Shown here: positions 1 to 4,649 of the stretch, piece by piece
Numbering within the stretch: the first letter of the stretch is position 1
How the letters are laid out: each line of letters starts with the position of its first letter
Assembly: GCA_964440295.1 (NCBI GenBank)
Contig: CAYTRT010000050.1
Coordinates: forward strand, 1-5,083
Direction: 5' to 3'
DNA length: 5,083 nt
From: CALIKS01 sp964440295
GTDB taxonomy: Archaea > Thermoproteota > Nitrososphaeria_A > Caldarchaeales > Calditenuaceae
Made by a program: the position numbers and the translations under genes
The notes under the pieces: model-generated
What the model saw: only the letters and a program-made list of their open reading frames with translations
Database searches by the model: none
Told to the model about the DNA's origin: nothing

Positions 1-60
1 GTTGTAATTTTATTCTACTCATTTTTTGGTAGCATTTTTTGCTTTGTGTATTTTCTTAAT

Positions 61-70
61 TTTTTAATAT
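61..70 (+). promoter_or_regulatory. TATA-like box for the heme-copper reductase operon
   Basis: The AT-rich leader (1-91) holds TTTTTAATAT here, which resembles an archaeal TATA box. Its centre, about base 66, lies 26 bases before the ATG at 92, the usual distance from TATA box to transcription start. There is no Shine-Dalgarno before that ATG, so a leaderless mRNA beginning at or near 92 fits well. The whole leader is T-rich, so other TATA-like matches are possible. Confidence 0.5.
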
Positions 71-91
71 TTGTTTGGTTTGTTTTTGTTG

Positions 92-667
92 ATGTATCCG
101 CAGTTCGTAATTGAGGCTGTCTATTTCCTTGTGGTCTCGATAGTCGTGGTTTTCTTGGTCGTGTTTTATGTCTTGACTAGGAGGGGGAGGAGTGACAGGG
201 GACCTGAAAGCGCTGGGCACGAGAAGCCTGGAGGAATGGGAAAAGGAGAGAAGAGGTGGCTGTATTTTCTCTTCTCCGTCGCTGTGATTGGTAATCTATT
301 GTTCCTATCGCCTGTCCTGCCCTCGATCCGCTATACCCTCTATGAGAGGGAGGCAGTTATGACTATAGTGATCGAGGTGAGGGAGTATAGGTTCTATCTT
401 CCGGAGAAGCCGATTAGGATTCCTGTAAACGTTCCAGTAGAGTTTGTCGTTGTTTCTTACGACCTGGTGTATGGGTTCGGCGTTTTTAGGAAGGATGGCA
501 CGATGGTCTTCCAGATGCAGGTCGTCCCTAAGCCATACGTCAATAGAATAGTCTGGGTATTTGACCAGCCCGGGTTATACGACATCAGGTCCACTGAGTA
601 TAGTGGGCCAAAGCATCCTTGGATGTATGTCTCAGATGCCATCGAGGTGATAGGTGAAGAAGAATGA
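92..667 (+). CDS. Heme-copper oxidoreductase subunit II, CuA ligands lost
   Basis: This is subunit II of a respiratory heme-copper complex, 191 residues from ATG 92. An in-frame TTG at 71 would add seven residues, but the TATA-like box at 61-70 favours 92. Two membrane segments (about 6-29 and 56-77) are joined by a basic, hydrophilic and so probably cytoplasmic linker. They are followed by an outward-facing cupredoxin-like domain (about 88-188). The C-terminal block aligns with the CuA motif CxxxCxxxHxxM but reads S167-T-E169-Y-S171-G-P-K-H175-P-W-M178. The upstream His of the usual VIHGF motif is Tyr127 (LVYGF). His175, Glu169 and Met178 remain. A binuclear CuA centre is therefore unlikely, and the electron donor is more likely a membrane quinol than cytochrome c or a blue copper protein (inference). 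The stop overlaps the start of subunit I (ATGA, 664-667), so the two are translationally coupled. Family assignment is firm; the electron donor is inferred. Confidence 0.85.
   Translation: MYPQFVIEAVYFLVVSIVVVFLVVFYVLTRRGRSDRGPESAGHEKPGGMGKGEKRWLYFLFSVAVIGNLLFLSPVLPSIRYTLYEREAVMTIVIEVREYRFYLPEKPIRIPVNVPVEFVVVSYDLVYGFGVFRKDGTMVFQMQVVPKPYVNRIVWVFDQPGLYDIRSTEYSGPKHPWMYVSDAIEVIGEEE
645..658 (+). promoter_or_regulatory. Ribosome binding site for subunit I
   Basis: GAGGTGAT (645-652) and GGTGA (654-658) lie inside the end of the subunit II gene, just before the ATG at 664. The nearer one leaves five bases of spacing. This is the only Shine-Dalgarno in the two-gene operon and supports 664 as the subunit I start, in an ATGA overlap with the upstream stop. 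Confidence 0.55.
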
Positions 668-2247
668 ATGAGGAGGAGAGGAAGATACTTTCGCTGAGAT
701 TTGTCGTTGTTGCGCTGGTCTTTCTAGGCCTCGCTGGGATTGAGGGGCTATTGATGCGATTAAGAATAATGAATCTGCTTGTAGATGTATTTGATGAGAA
801 GCACTTCTACTCCATGATGACTGCCCATCCATTTGTGGGTGTATATGGATGGGCATACATGGCCGTCATGGGAGCATTCTACTTCCTAGTACCATACGTC
901 TTGAATAAGGACATTTACAGCAAGCGAGCGGCCTATGCTAGTTTTTGGCTCATGATACTTGGAATTGCAACTATTTGGACGACCACATTTCTTACTCACT
1001 ATGCTCCGCTCTATACCCTATACTGGCCCATCCCTGTAGCCGTTGACCTCGCAGGTTGGTCGCCCATCGCTATCGTTTCGTTTGGAGCAGGCGTCTCCCT
1101 AGTTTTAGCAGGTGTCCTTGCTTTCTTCTTCAACATGTTTGCAACGATCTTTCTCCCCCCGAGAGTTGCAAGTGAGAGTAGTAAAGCGAGAAGTGCAGGC
1201 TATGTCGCAAAAGAATTAATTCTCACCGCATTCAACATAGATAAACTGGTAGCCAGGTTTAGGAAGATTCCTCATTATACGTCGAGGGCTTTTGAGTATC
1301 CGGTCTTTGTCGTTGCTGTGTTTAGGGGATGTGTTGATACTACTCTGAACGCCTTCGTGATAGGCGGCGTGGGAATAATCCTCATGTCTGTGGGCGCATA
1401 TTATCTTCTCCCCGGAGCGGTTCAGAATCTATCCATGATTGACCCGCTGATATACAAGAATGTCTTCTGGTGGGGGCTCGACCTGATAGCTGATGGGAAC
1501 GTATTAATATTTACCGCGGGGACGTGGTATCTCATCGTTCCGCTGATATTGAATAGGAAGCTTTACGGCGAGAAGGTTGTTCGGACCGTTATTTTAGCAG
1601 ACCTCGTCGTCTCGTTATTCGTCTGGAATCATCATATGCTTGCCGATACGCCGCAGCCATTCATTCTCCAAATACAGGGACAGATATTCACGTGGGGAGA
1701 ACTGTTGACGATGGGCCTCACGATCTTCGCGGTGCTCGCAACGATTTGGGGAGCGAGACCAGTAAAATATTCGGCGCCTCTCAAGTTCGTTTTAGCCTCG
1801 ATAAGTGGCTATGCCATTGGTGGTCTGGCAGGCATAATTCAGGCGAACTATGCGTCAAACAGATTCTTTCACAATACTCAGTGGGTTATTGGAATTCATG
1901 GACACATACAGCTGCTCGTTGGTCTCTCGTTGACGATCTTTGCGGCAATATATGCATTGTTTCCGCTCCTGACGGGAAAAGCGCTTGACGAGCGGCTGGC
2001 GGATGCTCATCTATTATTGATGGCCGTCGGCGGTGTCGTCATGGGGCTGGCCATGGGCATGGCTGGCACGTTAGGAATGCTGAGGAGGATGCTTTATCCG
2101 ATGGGTCTCGGTATATTCGAGTCGTTCATGAACGTAGCACTGTTAGGAGCCTCAATGATGGCTGCGGGATTTGCCGTGTTTCAAATCAACGTTATAAGAA
2201 CTGTCGGGTTGACTACGATAATTAAACTATTTCTGTCTCGAAGATAA
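664..2247 (+). CDS. Heme-copper oxidoreductase subunit I, probable NO reductase type
   Basis: This is the catalytic membrane subunit, 527 residues and strongly hydrophobic, with roughly 12 or more membrane helices. Heme ligands are present: His55 (helix II, low-spin), then His412 and His414 in IHGH (helix X; high-spin and low-spin). The CuB pair His323-His324 sits in VWNHHM (helix VII). The heme-propionate motif usually written GMPRR appears as GMLRR (471-475). In helix VI, oxygen reductases have WWxGHPxVY. Here it is WWGLDLIAD, so the third CuB His is Asp273 and the Tyr position is Asp277. The K-channel lysine position in helix VIII is Thr353, with Glu346 seven residues before it. Loss of the catalytic tyrosine and the changed metal site argue for nitric oxide reduction, as in the gNOR/eNOR-type members of the superfamily. 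From memory, gNOR is the group described with an Asp among the metal ligands. A divergent quinol oxidase is the alternative. The partner is the CuA-less subunit II just upstream; no other subunit gene is in view. Confidence 0.88.
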   Translation: MNEEERKILSLRFVVVALVFLGLAGIEGLLMRLRIMNLLVDVFDEKHFYSMMTAHPFVGVYGWAYMAVMGAFYFLVPYVLNKDIYSKRAAYASFWLMILGIATIWTTTFLTHYAPLYTLYWPIPVAVDLAGWSPIAIVSFGAGVSLVLAGVLAFFFNMFATIFLPPRVASESSKARSAGYVAKELILTAFNIDKLVARFRKIPHYTSRAFEYPVFVVAVFRGCVDTTLNAFVIGGVGIILMSVGAYYLLPGAVQNLSMIDPLIYKNVFWWGLDLIADGNVLIFTAGTWYLIVPLILNRKLYGEKVVRTVILADLVVSLFVWNHHMLADTPQPFILQIQGQIFTWGELLTMGLTIFAVLATIWGARPVKYSAPLKFVLASISGYAIGGLAGIIQANYASNRFFHNTQWVIGIHGHIQLLVGLSLTIFAAIYALFPLLTGKALDERLADAHLLLMAVGGVVMGLAMGMAGTLGMLRRMLYPMGLGIFESFMNVALLGASMMAAGFAVFQINVIRTVGLTTIIKLFLSRR

Positions 2248-2269
2248 TTTTTCTATTATTTCTCTCTTT
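2248..2269 (+). terminator. T-rich terminator after the reductase operon
   Basis: The 22 bases between the convergent genes are almost all pyrimidine on the + strand (TTTTTCTATTATTTCTCTCTTTT from the last stop base on). Archaeal transcription ends on T-rich tracts without needing a hairpin, so this is a likely terminator for the subunit II-I transcript. No comparable T tract serves the opposite gene, whose transcript may run into the 3' end of subunit I. Confidence 0.55.
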
Positions 2270-2818
2270 TCAAGATGAGGAGCTAATCTGACTCAGCTTC
2301 TCTAGAAGCTCTAATACGTGTTTTCCCTCCTCTGTCAGTATGTAGTGTTTTACTCGTCCGTTTCCCTCGCTGACCTCCTTTATGAGCCCGTATGCTAGTA
2401 GGATCTCGATGTGTCTGTCGACTGCTTTCCAGTCGAGCCTGAGCTCGTTTGCTAGTTGCTGCCTATTCATGGGTTTCTCGAGTGTTTGGAGTATGCGCAT
2501 CCGTGTGCCTGAGCCCCGCATCTTTACTAGCAGCTTGAAGATAGAGTAGTCGAACATGCTTTTTGACCAGACTGACCTGACGATTCCCTTGTAGGCGAGG
2601 GCCGCTGCTAATCCTCCCCAAGCCACTGCGGCGACGTAGGACGAGGCATTCATAAGAAGGACCCTGTTGTCTACAGGTGCTTGAGCCTCTGCCCTGAGCG
2701 GCGCCCCGGCCTCCATGACCTTTGTCTCGGCGACCGAGTAAAGCATATAGACCCACGTGCCTGTAGAGATAATGGCTATGATTAGTGATCCGTAGATGAG
2801 GATGTTCAGGGGCCTCAA
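2270..2818 (-). CDS. Membrane-anchored winged-helix DNA-binding protein
   Basis: This 182-residue protein probably works as a transcription regulator tethered to the membrane. Two membrane segments (about 4-28 and 58-80) flank a short loop, probably outside the cell (29-57). A C-terminal ArsR/MarR-like winged-helix domain (about 101-177) faces the cytoplasm. It contains the helix pair around SGTRMRILQTL, the helix-turn-helix NRQQLANEL...KAVDRHIEILLAYGLI, and a wing with GNGRVKHYILTEEGK. The start is a TTG at 2818; the frame has a stop two codons upstream (2822-2824), so no longer protein is possible. A weak AGGTG about 12 bases upstream and a TATA-like box at 2864-2873 support it. It faces the heme-copper operon tail to tail, so it could sense a respiratory signal and act on that operon, but this is only inferred from position. 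The domain call is good; the target and ligand are unknown. Confidence 0.82.
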   Translation of the reverse strand: MRPLNILIYGSLIIAIISTGTWVYMLYSVAETKVMEAGAPLRAEAQAPVDNRVLLMNASSYVAAVAWGGLAAALAYKGIVRSVWSKSMFDYSIFKLLVKMRGSGTRMRILQTLEKPMNRQQLANELRLDWKAVDRHIEILLAYGLIKEVSEGNGRVKHYILTEEGKHVLELLEKLSQISSSS

Positions 2819-2863
2819 CTGTTACTGCACCTATTCTGCTCTCTTTAACACTATGTCTTGGGA

Positions 2864-2873
2864 TATATATTAA
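2864..2873 (-). promoter_or_regulatory. TATA-like box for the membrane winged-helix gene
   Basis: The - strand reads TTAATATATA here, a good archaeal TATA box, in the 74-base gap between the aldolase stop (2893) and the TTG start at 2818. Transcription would begin near 2842, giving a leader of about 24 bases that includes AGGTG. This gives the regulator its own promoter although the aldolase gene lies upstream in the same direction. Confidence 0.55.
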
Positions 2874-2892
2874 GAAATGTCCTATGCTAGTG

Positions 2893-3810
2893 TTATTCCA
2901 CGCTCAATTCCTCTAGGTCGGCCACGATTTTCCTGAGCGCTTCTTTTTCTTTCTCGTCGAGCTCTATTTGTGGAGGCCTCACGGTCGGCTCTATCTTGTG
3001 GCCACTAAAGACCATCGCTTGCTTGACCAGCGCAGCCGGCCTCCTAAGCCTACGCCTCATCTCGAAGTAGCTACTCATCGCTCGATATATCCTCCTAGCA
3101 CTATCTATTCTCCCCTCAACGATAGATTTGTAAAGCACCCTCATGACGCGTGGATTGAAGTTTGCCATGCTCGTGAAGGCTCCTGGAGAGCCAGCCACGA
3201 GCCCATGGAAGCAGTAGGGCTCGTTTCCCAGGAGGACCGCGATCTTATCGCCTAGTCTGTTCAGCCTGAAGGAGAACTCAGCCATGTCTGTCGTCGAGTC
3301 CTTCAAGCCAACTATACTTGGTATCCTCTCAACAAGTTCTTCAAGGTCCACCGTCGGTATCTCATATCCCAAGGCATCTGGAAAGTTATAGATGATTATT
3401 CCTAAGTCCGTGGAAGACGCGACGAGCTCGAAGTGACGGAGTATTCCCTGAAAATTATACTTCGAGTAGAAGGCGGGAAGTACTAGTAGTCCATCAGCGC
3501 CTATATCTTCCGCCGTCCTCGCCCTCCTAGCAGCCACAATGCTAGAAGTGCTCGAAACACCCGCGATGACTGGAATCCTACCGTTGACCTCGTCTACAGT
3601 TATCTCAATGATTCTACCCACCTCGTCATCGGTAAGGGAGTTCCACTCACCCATCGATCCACATGGCACAATAGCGTCCAGCCCATTCTCGACTAGGAAA
3701 CTCGCAACACTCCTTACTCCATCCTCGTCGAGTGATAAATCCTTCTTGAAGGGGGTCACGCTCACGGCTATGAGACCCCTAAGATTACTCCTAACCTTAT
3801 TCCTGCTCAT
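2893..3810 (-). CDS. DapA-family (class I, Schiff-base) aldolase/lyase
   Basis: This is a TIM-barrel enzyme of the dihydrodipicolinate synthase / N-acetylneuraminate lyase family, 305 residues, normal family length. Family marks in order are VTPF (18-21), a GxxGE motif as GSMGE (51-55), the tyrosine pair region with Tyr115, the catalytic Tyr141 in YNFP, and the Schiff-base Lys170 in GLKDST. The arginine that binds the substrate carboxylate in true DapA (Arg138 in E. coli, five residues after the catalytic Tyr) aligns with Ala146, and the TT of the GTTGE motif is Ser-Met. Lysine biosynthesis is therefore unlikely. A 2-keto-acid aldolase or dehydratase acting on sugar acids is more plausible, but the substrate cannot be read from the sequence. 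I chose ATG 3810 over the in-frame TTG at 3858, because the latter overlaps the upstream regulator gene and adds a stretch not seen in the family. No Shine-Dalgarno precedes 3810. Confidence 0.88.
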   Translation of the reverse strand: MSRNKVRSNLRGLIAVSVTPFKKDLSLDEDGVRSVASFLVENGLDAIVPCGSMGEWNSLTDDEVGRIIEITVDEVNGRIPVIAGVSSTSSIVAARRARTAEDIGADGLLVLPAFYSKYNFQGILRHFELVASSTDLGIIIYNFPDALGYEIPTVDLEELVERIPSIVGLKDSTTDMAEFSFRLNRLGDKIAVLLGNEPYCFHGLVAGSPGAFTSMANFNPRVMRVLYKSIVEGRIDSARRIYRAMSSYFEMRRRLRRPAALVKQAMVFSGHKIEPTVRPPQIELDEKEKEALRKIVADLEELSVE

Positions 3811-3832
3811 GACTAGGCAGATAATATTGGAA

Positions 3833-4069
3833 CTATTCGGATAAAAACTTAGAGTCAATAGACACAGCGTTCTTCCTAAGCCGTACTATTGACTCACCGT
3901 TTAGTCCTGCCTCCCTCATCAATAATTCTCTAAGCGCGGTCTGAACGACCTCGCTCCTACTGTGATAGAACTTCTGGTCCACAAGCATGTCCATAAGCTC
4001 AGCATATGATCTCGGGATGCTCACCGTGATTCTGACAATGTCAGATGCCTTTTCCTTACTTGTCTTCAA
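3833..4069 (-). CDS. Ribbon-helix-helix (CopG/Arc-like) DNA-binding protein
   Basis: This small DNA-binding regulator, 78 residues, would act as a dimer. The ribbon strand is IVRITVSIP (12-20), helix A is about 21-34, and helix B starts at SRSEVVQTALRELL (37-50); this is the classic RHH pattern. A tail of about 24 residues follows. It is much shorter than NikR and lacks that protein's metal-binding domain, although the RHH part is of similar style. The start is a TTG at 4069, supported by the strong Shine-Dalgarno at 4080-4090. It lies 21 bases after the unknown gene and 22 before the DapA-like gene, all on the - strand, so it may regulate its own operon or the aldolase. It could also be an antitoxin, but the preceding gene is not a recognised toxin. 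Confidence 0.83.
   Translation of the reverse strand: MKTSKEKASDIVRITVSIPRSYAELMDMLVDQKFYHSRSEVVQTALRELLMREAGLNGESIVRLRKNAVSIDSKFLSE
3841..3847 (-). promoter_or_regulatory. Possible TATA-like box before the DapA-family gene
   Basis: The - strand reads TTTTTAT at the very end of the ribbon-helix-helix gene, with its centre 34 bases before ATG 3810. Transcription would start near 3818, leaving a leader of about eight bases. The lack of a Shine-Dalgarno before 3810 makes such an internal promoter reasonable, but the match is short and within a gene. Confidence 0.3.
3852..3895. repeat. 10-base perfect inverted repeat in the RHH gene
   Basis: GAGTCAATAG at 3852-3861 is exactly reverse-complemented by CTATTGACTC at 3886-3895, with 24 bases between. 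It lies in the tail-coding part of the ribbon-helix-helix gene, four bases upstream of the possible TATA box for the DapA-like gene. It could be an operator or an mRNA hairpin, or chance; a repeat this long within 50 bases is only mildly unexpected in 5 kb. Confidence 0.5.
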
Positions 4070-4079
4070 ATAGTCTCTG

Positions 4080-4090
4080 CCTCCCTCTCC
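4080..4090 (-). promoter_or_regulatory. Strong Shine-Dalgarno deciding the TTG start of the RHH gene
   Basis: The - strand reads GGAGAGGGAGG between the stop of the unknown gene (4091) and the TTG at 4069, ending ten bases before it. It is the best ribosome binding site in the window. It supports the TTG start, as the first in-frame ATG comes only after the ribbon strand and would destroy the fold. Confidence 0.65.
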
Positions 4091-4513
4091 TTAACCATCG
4101 TTATCTGTATGTCCTTCGTAATAACGGTTTTGATCTCTGCATTCTGCCTCGTCTATGTCTACAACCTCGGCCAAGGTCTCTTGGACAAGTTCACCTCCTA
4201 CACTAGCCGAGTCATTCCTAAATTCAATCCAAGCAGATTCACACGGCATAGAGGGAACTACTAGGTGGAAACTGCCCTCGTGTCCACGAACCTCGCCGAC
4301 GCCAATCACGATATCTACGAATCCATAGTTGATATTCATTCTCGCCAAGAATTCGCGGGACCTCTTTATGACTCCGCCGAACCCGGCTATCCTCTTCTCG
4401 ATCTCCCTCCTGAGTCTTCCGCTGAGGAGCAGCCTCGACTCAGGGCTGACCCACTCAATCATCACCTTTTTTCCAGCCACTTCCTCTACGAACCAGAGCT
4501 GCTCAGTCATCAC
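4091..4513 (-). CDS. Hypothetical protein, first gene of the RHH-aldolase operon
   Basis: I do not recognise this 140-residue protein. It has no clear membrane segment or signal peptide and is probably cytoplasmic. It opens with a strand-like part (LWFVEEVAGKKVMIEWV), then a basic helical stretch (about 25-60, rich in Arg/Lys), then alternating hydrophobic strands (FVDIVIGVGEV, FHLVVPSM, SAWIEF), and ends in a very acidic polar tail. Two Cys are present (91 and 124). It starts GTG-ATG at 4513/4510. The TATA-like box at 4538-4547 would place the transcript start within about six bases, so the gene is nearly leaderless and either codon may be used. The tight spacing to the next gene, whose Shine-Dalgarno begins just after its stop, supports real coding on this strand rather than on the opposite one, where 71- and 89-codon open frames overlap it. 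Confidence 0.65.
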   Translation of the reverse strand: MMTEQLWFVEEVAGKKVMIEWVSPESRLLLSGRLRREIEKRIAGFGGVIKRSREFLARMNINYGFVDIVIGVGEVRGHEGSFHLVVPSMPCESAWIEFRNDSASVGGELVQETLAEVVDIDEAECRDQNRYYEGHTDNDG

Positions 4514-4537
4514 TTGTCTGGTTTCAACCAGTAGAGA

Positions 4538-4547
4538 ATATTAAAAA
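4538..4547 (-). promoter_or_regulatory. TATA-like box for the three-gene operon
   Basis: The - strand reads TTTTTAATAT, the same ten bases as the box before the reductase operon. Its centre is about 26-29 bases ahead of the start at 4513/4510 of the unknown gene, which fits a leaderless or near-leaderless transcript. No Shine-Dalgarno is seen there. Confidence 0.6.
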
Positions 4548-4567
4548 TAATTTTCCAGATACCGGAG

Positions 4568-4584
4568 GTCTCAGGAATTGAGAC
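4568..4584. repeat. Small palindrome upstream of the operon promoter
   Basis: GTCTCA-GGAAT-TGAGAC is a perfect 6-base inverted repeat with a 5-base centre. It lies 20 bases upstream of the TATA-like box at 4538-4547, in the 136-base gap between the two - strand genes. It is a candidate regulator site for the operon that carries the ribbon-helix-helix gene. A hairpin related to termination of the gene ending at 4650 is less likely, as no T run follows it. Confidence 0.4.
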
Positions 4585-4595
4585 TGAAATTCTAG

Positions 4596-4608
4596 AAAAC
4601 TCGAAAAA
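4596..4608 (-). terminator. T-rich tract after the right-edge gene
   Basis: On the - strand two T runs (five and four bases, separated by CGAG) lie about 42-54 bases past the stop at 4650. They are a possible archaeal terminator for that gene before the next promoter begins. The evidence is only base composition and position. Confidence 0.35.
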
Positions 4609-4649
4609 GGAATGATTGGCTAGCAGTGGCTTATTCGACGGCTCTACGG

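Noticed and set aside
1692..1988. 98-codon open frame on the + strand inside subunit I
   Set aside because: It lies wholly inside the well-supported subunit I gene in another frame, and its translation has no recognisable domain.
2041..2110. Met/Gly-rich repeat-like stretch as a copper-binding motif
   Set aside because: The six Met residues lie in a membrane helix and the adjoining GMLRR loop; the stretch aligns with the normal helix XI-XII region of subunit I, so no special role is needed.
664..2247. Ordinary cytochrome oxidase (oxygen reductase) subunit I
   Set aside because: The third CuB histidine and the catalytic tyrosine are absent, and the partner subunit lacks CuA.
2463..2756. 97-codon - strand frame overlapping the winged-helix gene
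   Set aside because: Its translation is Arg/Gly-rich and low in structure, a frame shadow of the gene at 2270-2818.
2968..3844. Two + strand open frames opposite the DapA-family gene
   Set aside because: They are antisense to a gene with clear catalytic motifs and have no promoter or ribosome binding site.
3811..3858. Longer DapA-family protein starting at TTG 3858
   Set aside because: It would overlap the regulator gene by 26 bases and add 16 residues not typical of the family; ATG 3810 gives the normal N-terminus.
3833..4513. Classical toxin-antitoxin module of ParDE or VapBC type
   Set aside because: The 140-residue protein shows no PIN-domain or RelE/ParE features, and the gene order is reversed, so a firm call is not justified.
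4265..4544. Two + strand open frames opposite the unknown gene
   Set aside because: The - strand frame has a promoter at the right distance, a sensible stop just before the next gene's Shine-Dalgarno, and a better-structured protein. The + strand frames lack these.
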